Source of the DNA: Alloprevotella tannerae
GTDB lineage: Bacteria > Bacteroidota > Bacteroidia > Bacteroidales > Bacteroidaceae
Direction: 5' to 3'
Assembly (NCBI GenBank): GCA_015259125.1
Contig: JABZGR010000018.1
Location: 1 to 41,951 of the forward strand
DNA length: 41,951 bases
This document shows positions 17,060-26,316 of the stretch, one piece after another. The position numbers and the translations under genes were made by a program. The notes beneath the pieces were generated by a model. That model was not told where the DNA came from and did not search any database. It was given only the letters and a program-made list of their open reading frames with translations. Numbering within the stretch: the first letter of the stretch is position 1; each line of letters begins with the position of its first letter.

Positions 17060-18292
17060 CTAACGACTGAAAAGTTTGGCTTTGAGCAACTGCTCCACTT
17101 CAGCAAACTTCCTGCCTTGGTTTAATGAGAGGTAGGCGTTGTAAAGCAATGGCCCCCAAGATTTTGCCTCGTTGGGACGAGCTTTCCGATAGCGCTCCAG
17201 ATAAGGTACAGCCTTGACATAGAGTTTACGCCTCTCTGCCTGCGCCGATTTATAAGCTGCGCTGTTGATACTCGTAGGTAGATCTACGGCGGCTGCGGCA
17301 TTGCTGTAGGCTGTTCCGAAATAGAAATCTATATCTACATTGATTGAGTCGATAGCCCGATAGGCCTTACACGTTTCTATGGCGTCCTTGTAGGCATGTA
17401 GATTGATCTGCGCCAAAGCTTTGGCCGAGAGGAGCGTCAAGTAGAAGGCTGAGTCGGCGGCTGTAGGCGGTGCGGAGCGATTTTGCGACTGCAAGGGATA
17501 AACTAACAAGAGACTGTCGGACAAACGCAACGCCGCATCGGCTTGATTGTGCTGAAGGTAATGATCAAACAAGTGCGTGAAAAAGTAGGGATGATGGCCG
17601 GCATCGCTGATTCCGGCTTGCAAATCTTTTACGTAAGCCTTGATCTCCCCCAAGGCTGCATTCGTGCGAGCGCGATACTCTATTGCCATCTGACGATAGG
17701 CGGCATTCTGAATACTATCGGCCGTAAAATGCAAAACCAAGTCGTATTTTTTTTCTTGAAAGGCACTCCTAACCAAAATGTTGCGAATAAGTTCTCGCTG
17801 CTGTCGGGGTAAGTTCGGCGAAAGTTGGAGCCACAAGGGTAGATCCAAGACATCGTCGGCCATTTGGAGCAATTTAATGGCTTCTGCATACTGCTTGTGC
17901 TCGTACATGAAAAGTCCTCCGGCCAGCAAATTGGGGTAAAAATCGTGAAGCAGGCGACTCAGTTTCTTGTTGTTCGACTTTTGGGTAAGGGCATCATAAC
18001 GCCGCGCACAATTAAAGAAATCGTAGGCGGTCTGAAAGAAGCTGAGGGTGTCGTAAGCTTTATGCAAATAGATTTTTTCATTCTCCACGCTGTTGGCTGC
18101 TACGGCTGCGTCCATTCCGAGTACATACAATTTTGGATTATCGCGAAGCGCAGAATCGGCCATCAAGCGCTTGGCGGCATTGAGAGCGTCGAGCGGGCGG
18201 CCGGCTTTGAGTAAAGCATGAACCGGCTTGAGCGGATTAGCTGCAAAAGCAACAGAACAGAAAGATAGCAGGCAACACAATAAGTATTTCAT
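17060..18292 (-). CDS. Secreted TPR protein (paralogue of the next gene)
   Basis: 410 residues. The N-terminal MKYLLCCLLSFCSVAFA is a signal peptide with likely cleavage after AFA; the cysteines do not make a clean lipobox. The rest is mostly alpha-helical, TPR-like. Its C-terminal segment (YVKAVPYLERYRKARPNEAK then SWGPLLYNAYLSLNQG) parallels that of the following TPR gene product, suggesting a duplicated pair. It likely acts in the periplasm as a scaffold; no catalytic motif is seen. A terminator lies downstream. Confidence 0.8.
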   Translation of the reverse strand: MKYLLCCLLSFCSVAFAANPLKPVHALLKAGRPLDALNAAKRLMADSALRDNPKLYVLGMDAAVAANSVENEKIYLHKAYDTLSFFQTAYDFFNCARRYDALTQKSNNKKLSRLLHDFYPNLLAGGLFMYEHKQYAEAIKLLQMADDVLDLPLWLQLSPNLPRQQRELIRNILVRSAFQEKKYDLVLHFTADSIQNAAYRQMAIEYRARTNAALGEIKAYVKDLQAGISDAGHHPYFFTHLFDHYLQHNQADAALRLSDSLLLVYPLQSQNRSAPPTAADSAFYLTLLSAKALAQINLHAYKDAIETCKAYRAIDSINVDIDFYFGTAYSNAAAAVDLPTSINSAAYKSAQAERRKLYVKAVPYLERYRKARPNEAKSWGPLLYNAYLSLNQGRKFAEVEQLLKAKLFSR

Positions 18293-18532
18293 ATATAAAA
18301 TATGCGATAAGAGCGAGATGTGATTCGTTTAGAAGTCCGTTGTGGGCGGTATTGGCGTTGTCGGTTTTCGCCATTTAATCTGCGTAAAGCTGCAGCAGTC
18401 TGTCGGCAATGCCGAAAGGTTTCTGCAAAGGAAATCCACGGACTCCACCGGGAAAAGCTAAAACAATATCAGAGGTTTGATCTGCTCTTCTTGCCCCGAA
18501 GGAATCCGTGGAGAAATGAATCGGCGATGTGC

Positions 18533-19768
18533 TTAACGCAGATATTGATCCATTTCTTTTGATTTCTCTGTCATGTCCAAATTGTTATAGATCTGCTGGA
18601 GAGGAGAAGCCCAACGCTTGGGCTCATCCGGCAACAATGCGCGTACTTTTTCAAAGTAAGGAAGTGCCTTGCGGTAGTAAGGCTGCACTTTTGTCTCCAT
18701 TACTTGCTTGTAAAGTTTGGAATAAGTGGGCGGAATCTTAATGACGCGATTTTGTACTTGCGTTACGACGTCATTCATGTAGCTGTAAGCCATACCGACA
18801 TTCGCTTCTACGAAGTTGGGATCAATAGCTAAAGCCTTAGAAAAGTCTTCTTCTGCCTTTGCATAGCTGAAGGGCTTCATATTTAGATAAACGCTACCAC
18901 GCAGATAATAAGCTGCTTTGCTTTGTGGGTGGTCTTTTACAAGGTTGTCGGCCATAGATAAAGCACCGGCTCTATCGTCTTTCTGAATGTAATAGTAGAG
19001 CAAGTTTTGAATAAAGTTGGGGGTCTCAGTGCGAATCACGGCTTCCTGCAAGGTCTTCAAATAGGCAGCAGAATCTTGCTTGCCCAAGTAGGCTTGCATC
19101 TTCATAATGTAGAGATCGCGTGTGCCTGTTTCGTCTTGCAAGGCGAGATCGGCATATTTCAACACGTCATCCCAGTCGTTTTGGCCGTAGCAAAGGATCG
19201 TCAAGTTGTATGCTGCTTGGGCGTACTCCGTCTTCTTAGCCTTGTAGATAGAGTCGGTCTGCTGGGGGGTAAAGACGGGATTCTTCGGAAGCTCAATAAA
19301 CTTCTTGAAATACGTGATAGCCTCGTTGCGATTGCCGTTTTGGTTCACGAAAAGCGCAGCGTAGTTGTAATAATCCAACATCGCAGCGATGCGCGAGCCG
19401 TTAATGGCGTTAAATTTTGGCTTCACCTTGCCTTTTTCATCGGCCTTGTTGTCGGCCTCATAGCTCTTCGTGTAGTTAATGATAGCCTTGTCCAAATTTA
19501 CGCAGTAGCCTGTCGTGTCAAAAGGTTGGCTTTGTGCCGCCTTTTGCAACTCCGGTTCCATCAAACGTGTGTGGGCGTCGGCTAAAAGGTTGTACATTTC
19601 AGCAAACTTCGTCGTCTTAGGATTCTGAAGCGCTTCATTAAGAATCGAAATCGTACCATTAAAGTCACGATTCTGCAGTGCGCTTTGCGCTTTCTGCAAG
19701 GCAGAGTTTTGCGCAAGGCCAACTCCTGCAAGCATTGTCAATGCAATGGTCGAAAAAACTTTTTTCAT
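18533..19768 (-). CDS. Secreted TPR protein downstream of gyrA
   Basis: 411 residues from ATG 19768 (MKKVFSTIALTMLAGVGLAQ, a clear signal peptide); another ATG two codons upstream is possible. TPR repeats run through most of the chain, clearest in KAAYYLRGSVYLNMKPFSYA and KAEEDFSKALAIDPNFVEA. A gene of this type beside gyrA is familiar in Bacteroidales. It starts 93 bp after gyrA with no promoter box seen, so it may be cotranscribed with gyrA. Its partner in the periplasm is unknown. Confidence 0.85.
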   Translation of the reverse strand: MKKVFSTIALTMLAGVGLAQNSALQKAQSALQNRDFNGTISILNEALQNPKTTKFAEMYNLLADAHTRLMEPELQKAAQSQPFDTTGYCVNLDKAIINYTKSYEADNKADEKGKVKPKFNAINGSRIAAMLDYYNYAALFVNQNGNRNEAITYFKKFIELPKNPVFTPQQTDSIYKAKKTEYAQAAYNLTILCYGQNDWDDVLKYADLALQDETGTRDLYIMKMQAYLGKQDSAAYLKTLQEAVIRTETPNFIQNLLYYYIQKDDRAGALSMADNLVKDHPQSKAAYYLRGSVYLNMKPFSYAKAEEDFSKALAIDPNFVEANVGMAYSYMNDVVTQVQNRVIKIPPTYSKLYKQVMETKVQPYYRKALPYFEKVRALLPDEPKRWASPLQQIYNNLDMTEKSKEMDQYLR

Positions 19769-19861
19769 AATCACCGGGCCTCTTTGCTACGAACGCCGTA
19801 TAGGTCTTTCGACGACGGCAGATGCGATGCCGTGTGGCCAAATAAAAGGTTATCTATTCCG

Positions 19862-22414
19862 TTAATTGTCTATTTGTTCGTTTGTTTCAATCGTTGTTTC
19901 CGGAGCATCGGACGTGGTCGGCTCATCTACAGCTTCGGTTGACGCATCTAGGGCTTCTGCGTCCTCATCTTCTGTCGTTACGACGCAAACACTGCTTATG
20001 CTGTCGTTGCGCTTTGTCAGATTGATGAGTTTAACGCCTTGCGTGGCGCGTCCCATCACACGTACGTCGGCAACTTTCAGACGTAGCGTGATGCCGCTGC
20101 GATTGATGATCATCAAATCATTGTCGTCCGTCACGCTCTTTATGGCTGCGACTTTTCCGGTCTTGTCCGTGAGTTGCAAAGTCTTGACACCCTTGCCGCC
20201 ACGGTTGGTTTTGCGATAATCTTCGATGGCGCTACGCTTTCCGAAACCTTGATCGCTGACCACCATGATGGTTTCTTTTTCGGGATCATTTATACATACC
20301 ATTCCGACAGCTTGATCCTCGCCGTCTTCATCAAGACGAATGCCGCGTACACCTGTAGAAACGCGCCCCATAGTGCGCACCGCGTCTTCATTAAAGCGAA
20401 TTGCGCGGCCGTTGCGGTTAGCTATGACCAGCTCGTCTTGACCATTGGTGAGCACAACGCTGACTACGCGATCTTCTTCTCGAATCGTGATCGCCTTAAC
20501 GCCGTTTGTGCGCGGCCGAGAGTACTCTTCGAGACAAGTTTTCTTAATAATACCCTCCGCAGTACAGAACACAACATAATGAGACTTGTTAAAGTCGGGA
20601 TCATTGAGCTTCTTTATGTAGAGGAAGGCGTTAACTGAGTCGTCCGCCTCTATGTTTAGCATATTTTGGATCGCACGTCCTTTCGCGTTCTTCGCACCTT
20701 CCGGCAACTCATACACCTTTAGCCAATAACAGCGGCCTTTTGCGGTGAAGAAAAGCATCGTATTGTGCATCGTAGCCGGGTAAATGTATTCGATGAAGTC
20801 TGCATCGCGTGTCGTTCCGCCGCGACTTCCTACGCCGCCGCGGCCTTGTGCGCGAAATTCGGCCAATGGTGTGCGTTTAATGTAGCCCAAATGGCTGATC
20901 GTGATAATAACCTCGTCGTCGGCGTAAAAATCTTCAGGATTAAACTCTTCAGCAGAAAGCTTAATCTCCGTACGGCGCACATCGCCATACTTTTCTTTGA
21001 CTTCGTTCAACTCATCTTTCATCACCTGACGGCAAAGTTCGTCGTCAGTAAGAATGCGGTTGTAATAATCTATCTTGCGTTCCAGCTCTTCATACTCTTG
21101 ATGTAGCTTATCCTGCTGTATGTTTGTCAGCTGCGACAAGCGCATGTCGACGATCGCTTTAGCTTGAATATCGTCGAGTTCAAAGCGCTTTTTAAGTGCT
21201 TCGATGGCTTCTGCGGGCGTCTTGCTGGCGCGAATGAGTCGCACGACCTCATCTATATTATCGCTGGCTATGATTAAGCCCTCCAAGATATGGGCACGCT
21301 CTTGCGCCTTACGCAAATCATACTTCGTACGACGAATTACCACCTCGTGGCGATGATCTACGAACGTACGAATACAATCTTTCAGCGAAAGCACTTTGGG
21401 GCGGCCGTGCACCAAGCCCACACAGTTGACTGCGAAGCTGCTTTGCAGCGCAGTCATCTTAAAGAGTTTGTTCAGCAGCACGTTAGCGTTTGCATCGCGC
21501 TTCACCTCGATGACGATGCGCATGCCTTCGCGGTCGCTTTCATCGTTCACATCGCTGATGCCCTCTATGCGTTTTTCGTTCACCAAGCGAGCAATGTCCT
21601 TGATCAACTCAGCTTTGTTTACGCCGTAAGGGATTTCGTTTACGACGATCGTATCATGTTGCGGTCCGTTTTCTATTTCCGTCTTAGCGCGTAAGATAAT
21701 GCGGCCGTGTCCGGTTTCGTAAGCGCTTCTTACGCCTTGCAGACCCATAATGAAAGCCCCAGTCGGGAAGTCCGGCGCTTTGATATGCTCCATCAAGCCT
21801 TCGACATCGATCTCCGGATTATCAATATAAGCCACGCAACCGTCGATTACCTCGCTCAAGTTATGGGTAGGCACATTCGTAGCCATACCCACGGCGATAC
21901 CCGTCGCGCCATTGACCAAAAAGTTTGGGATGCGCGTCGGCAAAACGGTAGGTTCCTTCAACTTATCGTCGAAGTTGTTTTGCATATCTACCGTTTCCTT
22001 ATCCAGATCGAGCATCATAGTTTCGCCCATAAGGCTCATGCGCGATTCCGTATAACGCATAGCAGCCGGCGAGTCGCCATCGATCGAACCAAAGTTTCCT
22101 TGTCCGTCCACTAAGGGATAGCGCAAGTTCCAATCCTGCGCCATACGCGTCAACGCGCCATAGATTGAGCTATCGCCGTGTGGGTGATATTTACCGAGCA
22201 CTTCACCCACGGTGCGGGCCGACTTCATATAAGCTTTATCGTGCGTATTTCCGATATTCATCATTGCATATAGGATGCGTCGCTGCACGGGTTTGAAGCC
22301 GTCGCGCACATCCGGCAAGGCACGAGATACTATTACGGACATAGAATAGTCGATATAGGAGGCTTTCATCTCCTTTTCAATATCGACTTTAATGATTCTG
22401 TCTTGATCTATCAT
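19862..22414 (-). CDS. gyrA: DNA gyrase subunit A
   Basis: 850 residues. It is the DNA-cutting subunit of gyrase, introducing negative supercoils with GyrB. Seen: N-terminal SYIDYSMSVIVSRALPDVRDG; the catalytic tyrosine Y121 in AAMRYTESRMS; the quinolone region HPHGDSSIYGALTRMAQDW with serine at the main resistance position (S82) and glycine at the second (G86), which appears wild-type; the QGRGGVG gyrase box in the C-terminal pinwheel; and an acidic tail rich in Glu, Asp and Thr. A TACTTTTG box lies 75 bp upstream. Confidence 0.98.
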   Translation of the reverse strand: MIDQDRIIKVDIEKEMKASYIDYSMSVIVSRALPDVRDGFKPVQRRILYAMMNIGNTHDKAYMKSARTVGEVLGKYHPHGDSSIYGALTRMAQDWNLRYPLVDGQGNFGSIDGDSPAAMRYTESRMSLMGETMMLDLDKETVDMQNNFDDKLKEPTVLPTRIPNFLVNGATGIAVGMATNVPTHNLSEVIDGCVAYIDNPEIDVEGLMEHIKAPDFPTGAFIMGLQGVRSAYETGHGRIILRAKTEIENGPQHDTIVVNEIPYGVNKAELIKDIARLVNEKRIEGISDVNDESDREGMRIVIEVKRDANANVLLNKLFKMTALQSSFAVNCVGLVHGRPKVLSLKDCIRTFVDHRHEVVIRRTKYDLRKAQERAHILEGLIIASDNIDEVVRLIRASKTPAEAIEALKKRFELDDIQAKAIVDMRLSQLTNIQQDKLHQEYEELERKIDYYNRILTDDELCRQVMKDELNEVKEKYGDVRRTEIKLSAEEFNPEDFYADDEVIITISHLGYIKRTPLAEFRAQGRGGVGSRGGTTRDADFIEYIYPATMHNTMLFFTAKGRCYWLKVYELPEGAKNAKGRAIQNMLNIEADDSVNAFLYIKKLNDPDFNKSHYVVFCTAEGIIKKTCLEEYSRPRTNGVKAITIREEDRVVSVVLTNGQDELVIANRNGRAIRFNEDAVRTMGRVSTGVRGIRLDEDGEDQAVGMVCINDPEKETIMVVSDQGFGKRSAIEDYRKTNRGGKGVKTLQLTDKTGKVAAIKSVTDDNDLMIINRSGITLRLKVADVRVMGRATQGVKLINLTKRNDSISSVCVVTTEDEDAEALDASTEAVDEPTTSDAPETTIETNEQIDN

Positions 22415-22488
22415 TTAATTGGTTCTTAAAAGCATAAGGTTTCAGCCGCCGAAAACCGGAAAGGCATCATCTTCATCTTATTTTGAAG

Positions 22489-22496
22489 CAAAAGTA
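22489..22496 (-). promoter_or_regulatory. -7 box of gyrA
   Basis: The minus strand reads TACTTTTG (TAnnTTTG), about 75 bp before the gyrA ATG. A TTTG occurs 16 bp upstream (22513-22516), slightly closer than the usual 19. Confidence 0.55.
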
Positions 22497-22575
22497 AGGC
22501 TTTTTCTTGAAACAAAAGCCGGTGTTTGGGGTAAAAGTTTCGATTTAAGCCCATTTTCTTTTGCGCTAAGCGCTT

Positions 22576-23526
22576 TTACCTCTCTATTCGGGGAGGTATC
22601 GGAGCGAAGGTCCGACGCGCTGAAATCGTATTCTTTTTTTCTTGGGCTATGTAGACGATGCCGCCGATTTGTATGCTGTACAGGAAGTACCCAATGATGC
22701 TGCCTAAGGCCATACAGCCGAAGAGTAGCACATCAAAATAGCCTGGCAACCCGTTCGTATCGCCCAGCATAACGCCCCAAGCGTTGGTCATCTTGCTCAT
22801 AAGCAAGATGAGGGTCGGCATTTGCCCAACGAGCATTATTGTGCCAAAGGGGATCGCCGTGAGCAAGAAAAGGATGACCATTGCCCCTAAGCGGCGGTGG
22901 CTAAACGTGGCGCACAGACTTTGCAAGGCGGTTCGTTTATAGATAACATAATGTACGAAAGTCATACTATAAGCAATCAGCAGACCGATGCAGATCATCA
23001 CGGCCGGAATCCACCAAAGCGATGTATGCTCGCGCGTCAACCAAACTGTACCTCCAAGCACCATCGCGTTGAAGACATTGTATATAAGGAGGAGCAGCAA
23101 GCAACGAGCACTTCTTTGCAGCCATACGCGACGCAAAACTTTATGCTTAAAGAGGCAAAGCCCGCAACGGCTGCTGATATTGCGCTTGTATTGTAAGGCA
23201 AAACCACCGCCCAACCCACTCTGTCCGAGCAACCAAAGCAGGAGGCCTACGACTAAGGCAATCAGCGTTCCCCACGAGGGGAAAAGCAGCGCCAAGCCCA
23301 CTTGTGCGCCAAGCCCTGATTTCAATACAGCGAAAAAGGGAATGGCGTGTTGAGTGAGATACATACTTAATGCCACGGCGAACAAACCCGCCCCGATGCC
23401 GGCCATCAAGAGAAACGGCCAGAGGTAGCGAAGATAGGTGCGCCAATGCAGGACAAACTTTTTCCAAGCCTCAACGACGGCCCGCCGAACGCTGAAATCG
23501 TAATCAGATGATGTGTGAATTGTCAT
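22576..23526 (-). CDS. Multi-pass membrane protein, unknown function
   Basis: 316 residues. After a polar N-terminus (SSDYDFSVRRAVVEAWKKF) there are about six hydrophobic segments, roughly 33-55, 78-102, 140-160, 170-190, 215-238 and 265-290. Between the second and third is a basic, cysteine-containing loop. A basic tail (ARRTFAPIPPRIER) follows the last segment. No family is recognised. It lies upstream of gyrA on the same strand (161 bp gap) and diverges from the moxR/bat operon. A near-consensus -7 box (TATCTTCG) lies about 20 bp before the ATG. Confidence 0.7.
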   Translation of the reverse strand: MTIHTSSDYDFSVRRAVVEAWKKFVLHWRTYLRYLWPFLLMAGIGAGLFAVALSMYLTQHAIPFFAVLKSGLGAQVGLALLFPSWGTLIALVVGLLLWLLGQSGLGGGFALQYKRNISSRCGLCLFKHKVLRRVWLQRSARCLLLLLIYNVFNAMVLGGTVWLTREHTSLWWIPAVMICIGLLIAYSMTFVHYVIYKRTALQSLCATFSHRRLGAMVILFLLTAIPFGTIMLVGQMPTLILLMSKMTNAWGVMLGDTNGLPGYFDVLLFGCMALGSIIGYFLYSIQIGGIVYIAQEKKNTISARRTFAPIPPRIER

Positions 23527-24252
23527 ACTTTCGACTATTTACGAAGCGAAGATAACGCTTTTGCGCATTGCGAACACGCAAGGAGCAGCGAAAAAATGTT
23601 CATCGCTCATTTTTTTAGTCGTGGAAACGGTATCGGTAGTTGTAAATGCACCTTACGCCACTTCCGTAAAGGGCAGCTACCGACCAATGCCATAACGGCA
23701 GCGATGCGCGACCGGCCGTTTGCGTCTCGCCACAGTTCACAAGGGACTTAATCTGCACGGCGAGAACAAAGAAATAACAATCTAAAAGCCATACTTTTAG
23801 AACAACATAATCCTACCGCGCAGGTTTTTCATCGTGAGCACAAACCTTTTTCATCGTGAGCGTAAACCTTTACGATCGTGAGCGCAAGACTTTTTCATCG
23901 TGAGCGCAAACTCCGCACCTGCGTCCTTTAGCCTTCGATGATGCGGGGGCGGGGCCGTGGTATCAGACTTCGTCAGCTGCTGTCGAACTTTGGATAAACG
24001 CGCTCGGAGGCTACGCAAGCAAAAAAGCGGGAAGCCTTAGTAGGCAAGTGATTTGCTCGAGCCGCGATGCGCCCTTCGACCCTGCAAACAGCGCGCGCCG
24101 CGCAAAAGAACAAGCGCTTCGCATAAAAAGACGACGGAAAAGCCCGCTGAAGGCTGCGAGTTGATCGCAAAAAGCGCATTTTTCAATTTTTAATCTCAAG
24201 CCTGATGAGGCACAAATCTTGTTAGCATCGACCCGATGTGGGCACTTTCTTG
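23527..24252. other. Long intergenic region with a family A array and an unexplained GC-rich stretch
   Basis: No convincing gene. The first 300 bp carry short basic, low-quality frames. The family A array lies at 23824-23911. From about 23935 to 24185 the DNA is GC-rich with frames of 60-68 codons on the minus strand, which overlap one another in two frames and look like shadows. This stretch could be a gene remnant or another repeat; nothing decides it here. Confidence 0.5.
23824..23911. repeat. 22-bp minisatellite array, family A, locus 3 (exactly 4 units)
   Basis: Units start at 23824, 23846, 23868 and 23890. All four carry the core in the same orientation (TCGTGA at positions 9-14), and three of the left halves are TTTTTCA. 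This is the most uniform of the four arrays. It lies between a divergent gene pair, about 340 bp before the bat operon promoter. Confidence 0.92.
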
Positions 24253-24283
24253 TTTGAAAGTATAGGATTTATTGCTAACTTTG
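24253..24283 (+). promoter_or_regulatory. Promoter of the moxR/bat operon
   Basis: TTTG at 24253-24256, exactly 19 bp, then TAACTTTG at 24276-24283. This matches the Bacteroidetes sigma-ABfr consensus (TTTG, N19, TAnnTTTG) in every defined base. The transcript should start near 24290, giving a leader of about 110 nt before moxR. Confidence 0.85.
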
Positions 24284-24400
24284 CCCCTGAGTGCTTGCCA
24301 AGTTCCAACGTCATGACTTCAAAAAAAGACGGGCGAACGAATAGCAAGCCGACAGGCAGTGCAAAAACAGTGCTGCTCAAACAGAAAAAACAAGAAAAGT

Positions 24401-25399
24401 ATGGCAACAGCAATCGACATACGCGAACTTAACGCACTCATCGAAGCGCAATCAGGCTTCCTGACCGATCTGACGACCGGCATGGAGCGTAACATTGTAG
24501 GGCAACGCCATTTAATTGACTCCCTGCTCACAGGCCTTTTGAGCGACGGGCACATTCTGCTCGAAGGCGTTCCGGGTCTGGCCAAGACACTCGCCATTAA
24601 AACGCTGGCTTCGCTCATTGAAGCCCGCTTTAGTCGCGTGCAGTTTACGCCCGACCTTTTACCCTCCGACATTATCGGTACATTGATTTATAGCCAGCAC
24701 GACGAGCGCTTTTCGACAAAGAAAGGACCGATTTTTGCCAACTTTGTCTTGGCCGATGAGATCAATCGTGCGCCGGCGAAAGTGCAGAGTGCACTGCTCG
24801 AAGCGATGCAAGAGCATCAAGTGACGATTGGCGAGGAGACCTTTGCGCTCCCCCACCCCTTCTTGGTGCTGGCTACGCAGAACCCGATCGAACAGGAGGG
24901 TACGTATACGCTACCCGAAGCGCAGGTGGACCGCTTTATGCTGAAAGTAGTCATTGATTATCCTACGCTAGAGGATGAAAAGAAGATCATTCGCAGCCAT
25001 TTGAACGAGCATTACTCGGAAGAGGTTCAACCCGTTGTCAGTCTGGATAAGATTCTCCACGCACGCGAGATCGTCAAGAAAGTTTACGTTGACGAGCGCA
25101 TCGAGCAGTATATAGCCGACATTGTTTTCGCAACGCGTCGCCCCGAAGCTTACAAGATGCCGGAAATGAAGCGTTATATTAGTTTCGGCGGCAGTCCGCG
25201 TGCGGGCATCAACTTGGCTTTGGCCAGCCGCACGCGTGCTTTCTTAAAGCGCCGCGGCTACGTGATACCGGAAGACGTGCGCGACGTGGCGTACGACGTA
25301 CTCCGCCATCGCATCGGTCTGACGTACGAAGCTGAGGCCGACAACGTGACGACGGATGTCATTATCACCGAAGTGATCAATAAGGTCGAAGTGCCCTAA
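24401..25399 (+). CDS. MoxR-family AAA+ ATPase
   Basis: 332 residues from ATG 24401 (MATAIDIRELNALIEAQSGF); an ATG 14 codons upstream gives an unlikely Cys/Lys/Asn-rich extension. Seen: Walker A LEGVPGLAKT; Walker B VLADEINRAPAKVQSALLEAMQEH split over the usual helix; sensor 1 LATQNPIEQEGTY; and a C-terminal lid with SFGGSPRAGINL. MoxR ATPases act as chaperones with VWA-domain partners, here the DUF58 and Bat proteins encoded downstream. First gene of the operon. Confidence 0.93.
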   Translation: MATAIDIRELNALIEAQSGFLTDLTTGMERNIVGQRHLIDSLLTGLLSDGHILLEGVPGLAKTLAIKTLASLIEARFSRVQFTPDLLPSDIIGTLIYSQHDERFSTKKGPIFANFVLADEINRAPAKVQSALLEAMQEHQVTIGEETFALPHPFLVLATQNPIEQEGTYTLPEAQVDRFMLKVVIDYPTLEDEKKIIRSHLNEHYSEEVQPVVSLDKILHAREIVKKVYVDERIEQYIADIVFATRRPEAYKMPEMKRYISFGGSPRAGINLALASRTRAFLKRRGYVIPEDVRDVAYDVLRHRIGLTYEAEADNVTTDVIITEVINKVEVP

Positions 25400-25428
25400 A
25401 CGCTATCGTTAGAATAAAGGTCTGAAAG

Positions 25429-26298
25429 ATGGAGACGCAAGACCTGCTGAAGCAAGTAAGGCGCATAGAGATAAAAACCCGCCGACTGACGAATAATATC
25501 TTCGCCGGCGAGTATCACTCGGCGTTTAAGGGGCGCGGTATGTCCTTTTCCGAGGTGAGAGAATATCAGCCGGGAGATGACGTGCGCGACATCGACTGGA
25601 ACGTGACCGCTCGTACGAATCGCCCTTACGTAAAAGTGTATGAGGAAGAGCGCGAATTGACGGTGATGCTGCTTGTCGACGTCTCGGGCAGTCTATCCTT
25701 TGGCTCGCAACGCTGCACACAACGCGACTTGATTGCGGAAATAGCTGCGACGCTCGCCTTTTCAGCCATACAGAACAATGATAAAATCGGGGTGCTCTTT
25801 TTTTCGGATCGCGTGGAAAAATTCATTCCTCCGCAGAAGGGGCGACGCCACATATTATATATTATCCGCGAACTGCTTACGTTTACGCCGCAATCGCGGC
25901 GCACGGATCTTGGCGTAGGCTTGGAATATCTGGTCAGAGCCATCTCGAAGCGCTGCATTGCTTTCGTACTCTCTGACTTCATCGACCGAAAGGACTTCTC
26001 GCAATCGCTGCGCATCGCTTCGCGCAAACACGATGTGGTTGCCGTCAGAGTGTATGACCACCGGATGGCGGAACTGCCGGATGTGGGCTTGATGCGCGTG
26101 GGCGACGCGGAAACCGGACACGAACTATATCTCGATACATCAAGTAAGCGCATACGCGAATTGCAACGCCGTTGGTGGGCGGATGAAGATCAGCGCTTGA
26201 AAGAGCTGTTTCGCAAATCGAAAGTCGATTTCACGGCGATCTCGACGGTAGAAGACTACGTGGTAGCCTTGCGGAACATCCTCCGCCAACGCGCATAG
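25429..26298 (+). CDS. DUF58 (VWA-like) protein of the bat operon
   Basis: 289 residues, soluble. Seen: the N-terminal RRIEIKTRRLTNNIFAGEYHS region; the DUF58 signature FSEVREYQPGDDVRDIDWNV; TARTNRPYVKVYEEERELTV; and a MIDAS-type metal site in LLVDVSGSLSFGS (D-x-S-x-S). It is the usual MoxR partner, believed to work with it in envelope stress or complex assembly. It lies 29 bp after moxR and 18 bp before the next gene. Confidence 0.9.
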   Translation: METQDLLKQVRRIEIKTRRLTNNIFAGEYHSAFKGRGMSFSEVREYQPGDDVRDIDWNVTARTNRPYVKVYEEERELTVMLLVDVSGSLSFGSQRCTQRDLIAEIAATLAFSAIQNNDKIGVLFFSDRVEKFIPPQKGRRHILYIIRELLTFTPQSRRTDLGVGLEYLVRAISKRCIAFVLSDFIDRKDFSQSLRIASRKHDVVAVRVYDHRMAELPDVGLMRVGDAETGHELYLDTSSKRIRELQRRWWADEDQRLKELFRKSKVDFTAISTVEDYVVALRNILRQRA

Positions 26299-26316
26299 TC
26301 GGATAGAAAAAAGAAT

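Noticed and set aside
18435..18512. Hairpin between TCCACGGA and TCCGTGGA upstream of the 410-residue TPR gene
   Set aside because: Only eight pairs around a 62-nt loop, no T-run and no aptamer-like features.
20174..20638. 154-codon plus-strand frame opposite gyrA
   Set aside because: Antisense shadow of gyrA; composition follows the gyrA codons and no family is recognisable.
22150..22180. Quinolone-resistance mutation in gyrA
   Set aside because: Serine is kept at the main resistance position (S82), and Gly at the second position is a common Bacteroides-type residue.
23824..23911. CRISPR array
   Set aside because: Units are directly adjacent with no spacers, only four per locus, and no cas genes are present.
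23973..24199. Two overlapping 62-68-codon minus-strand frames
   Set aside because: They overlap each other in different frames with Arg/Ala/Phe-rich content, as expected of GC-rich non-coding DNA; no start signals.
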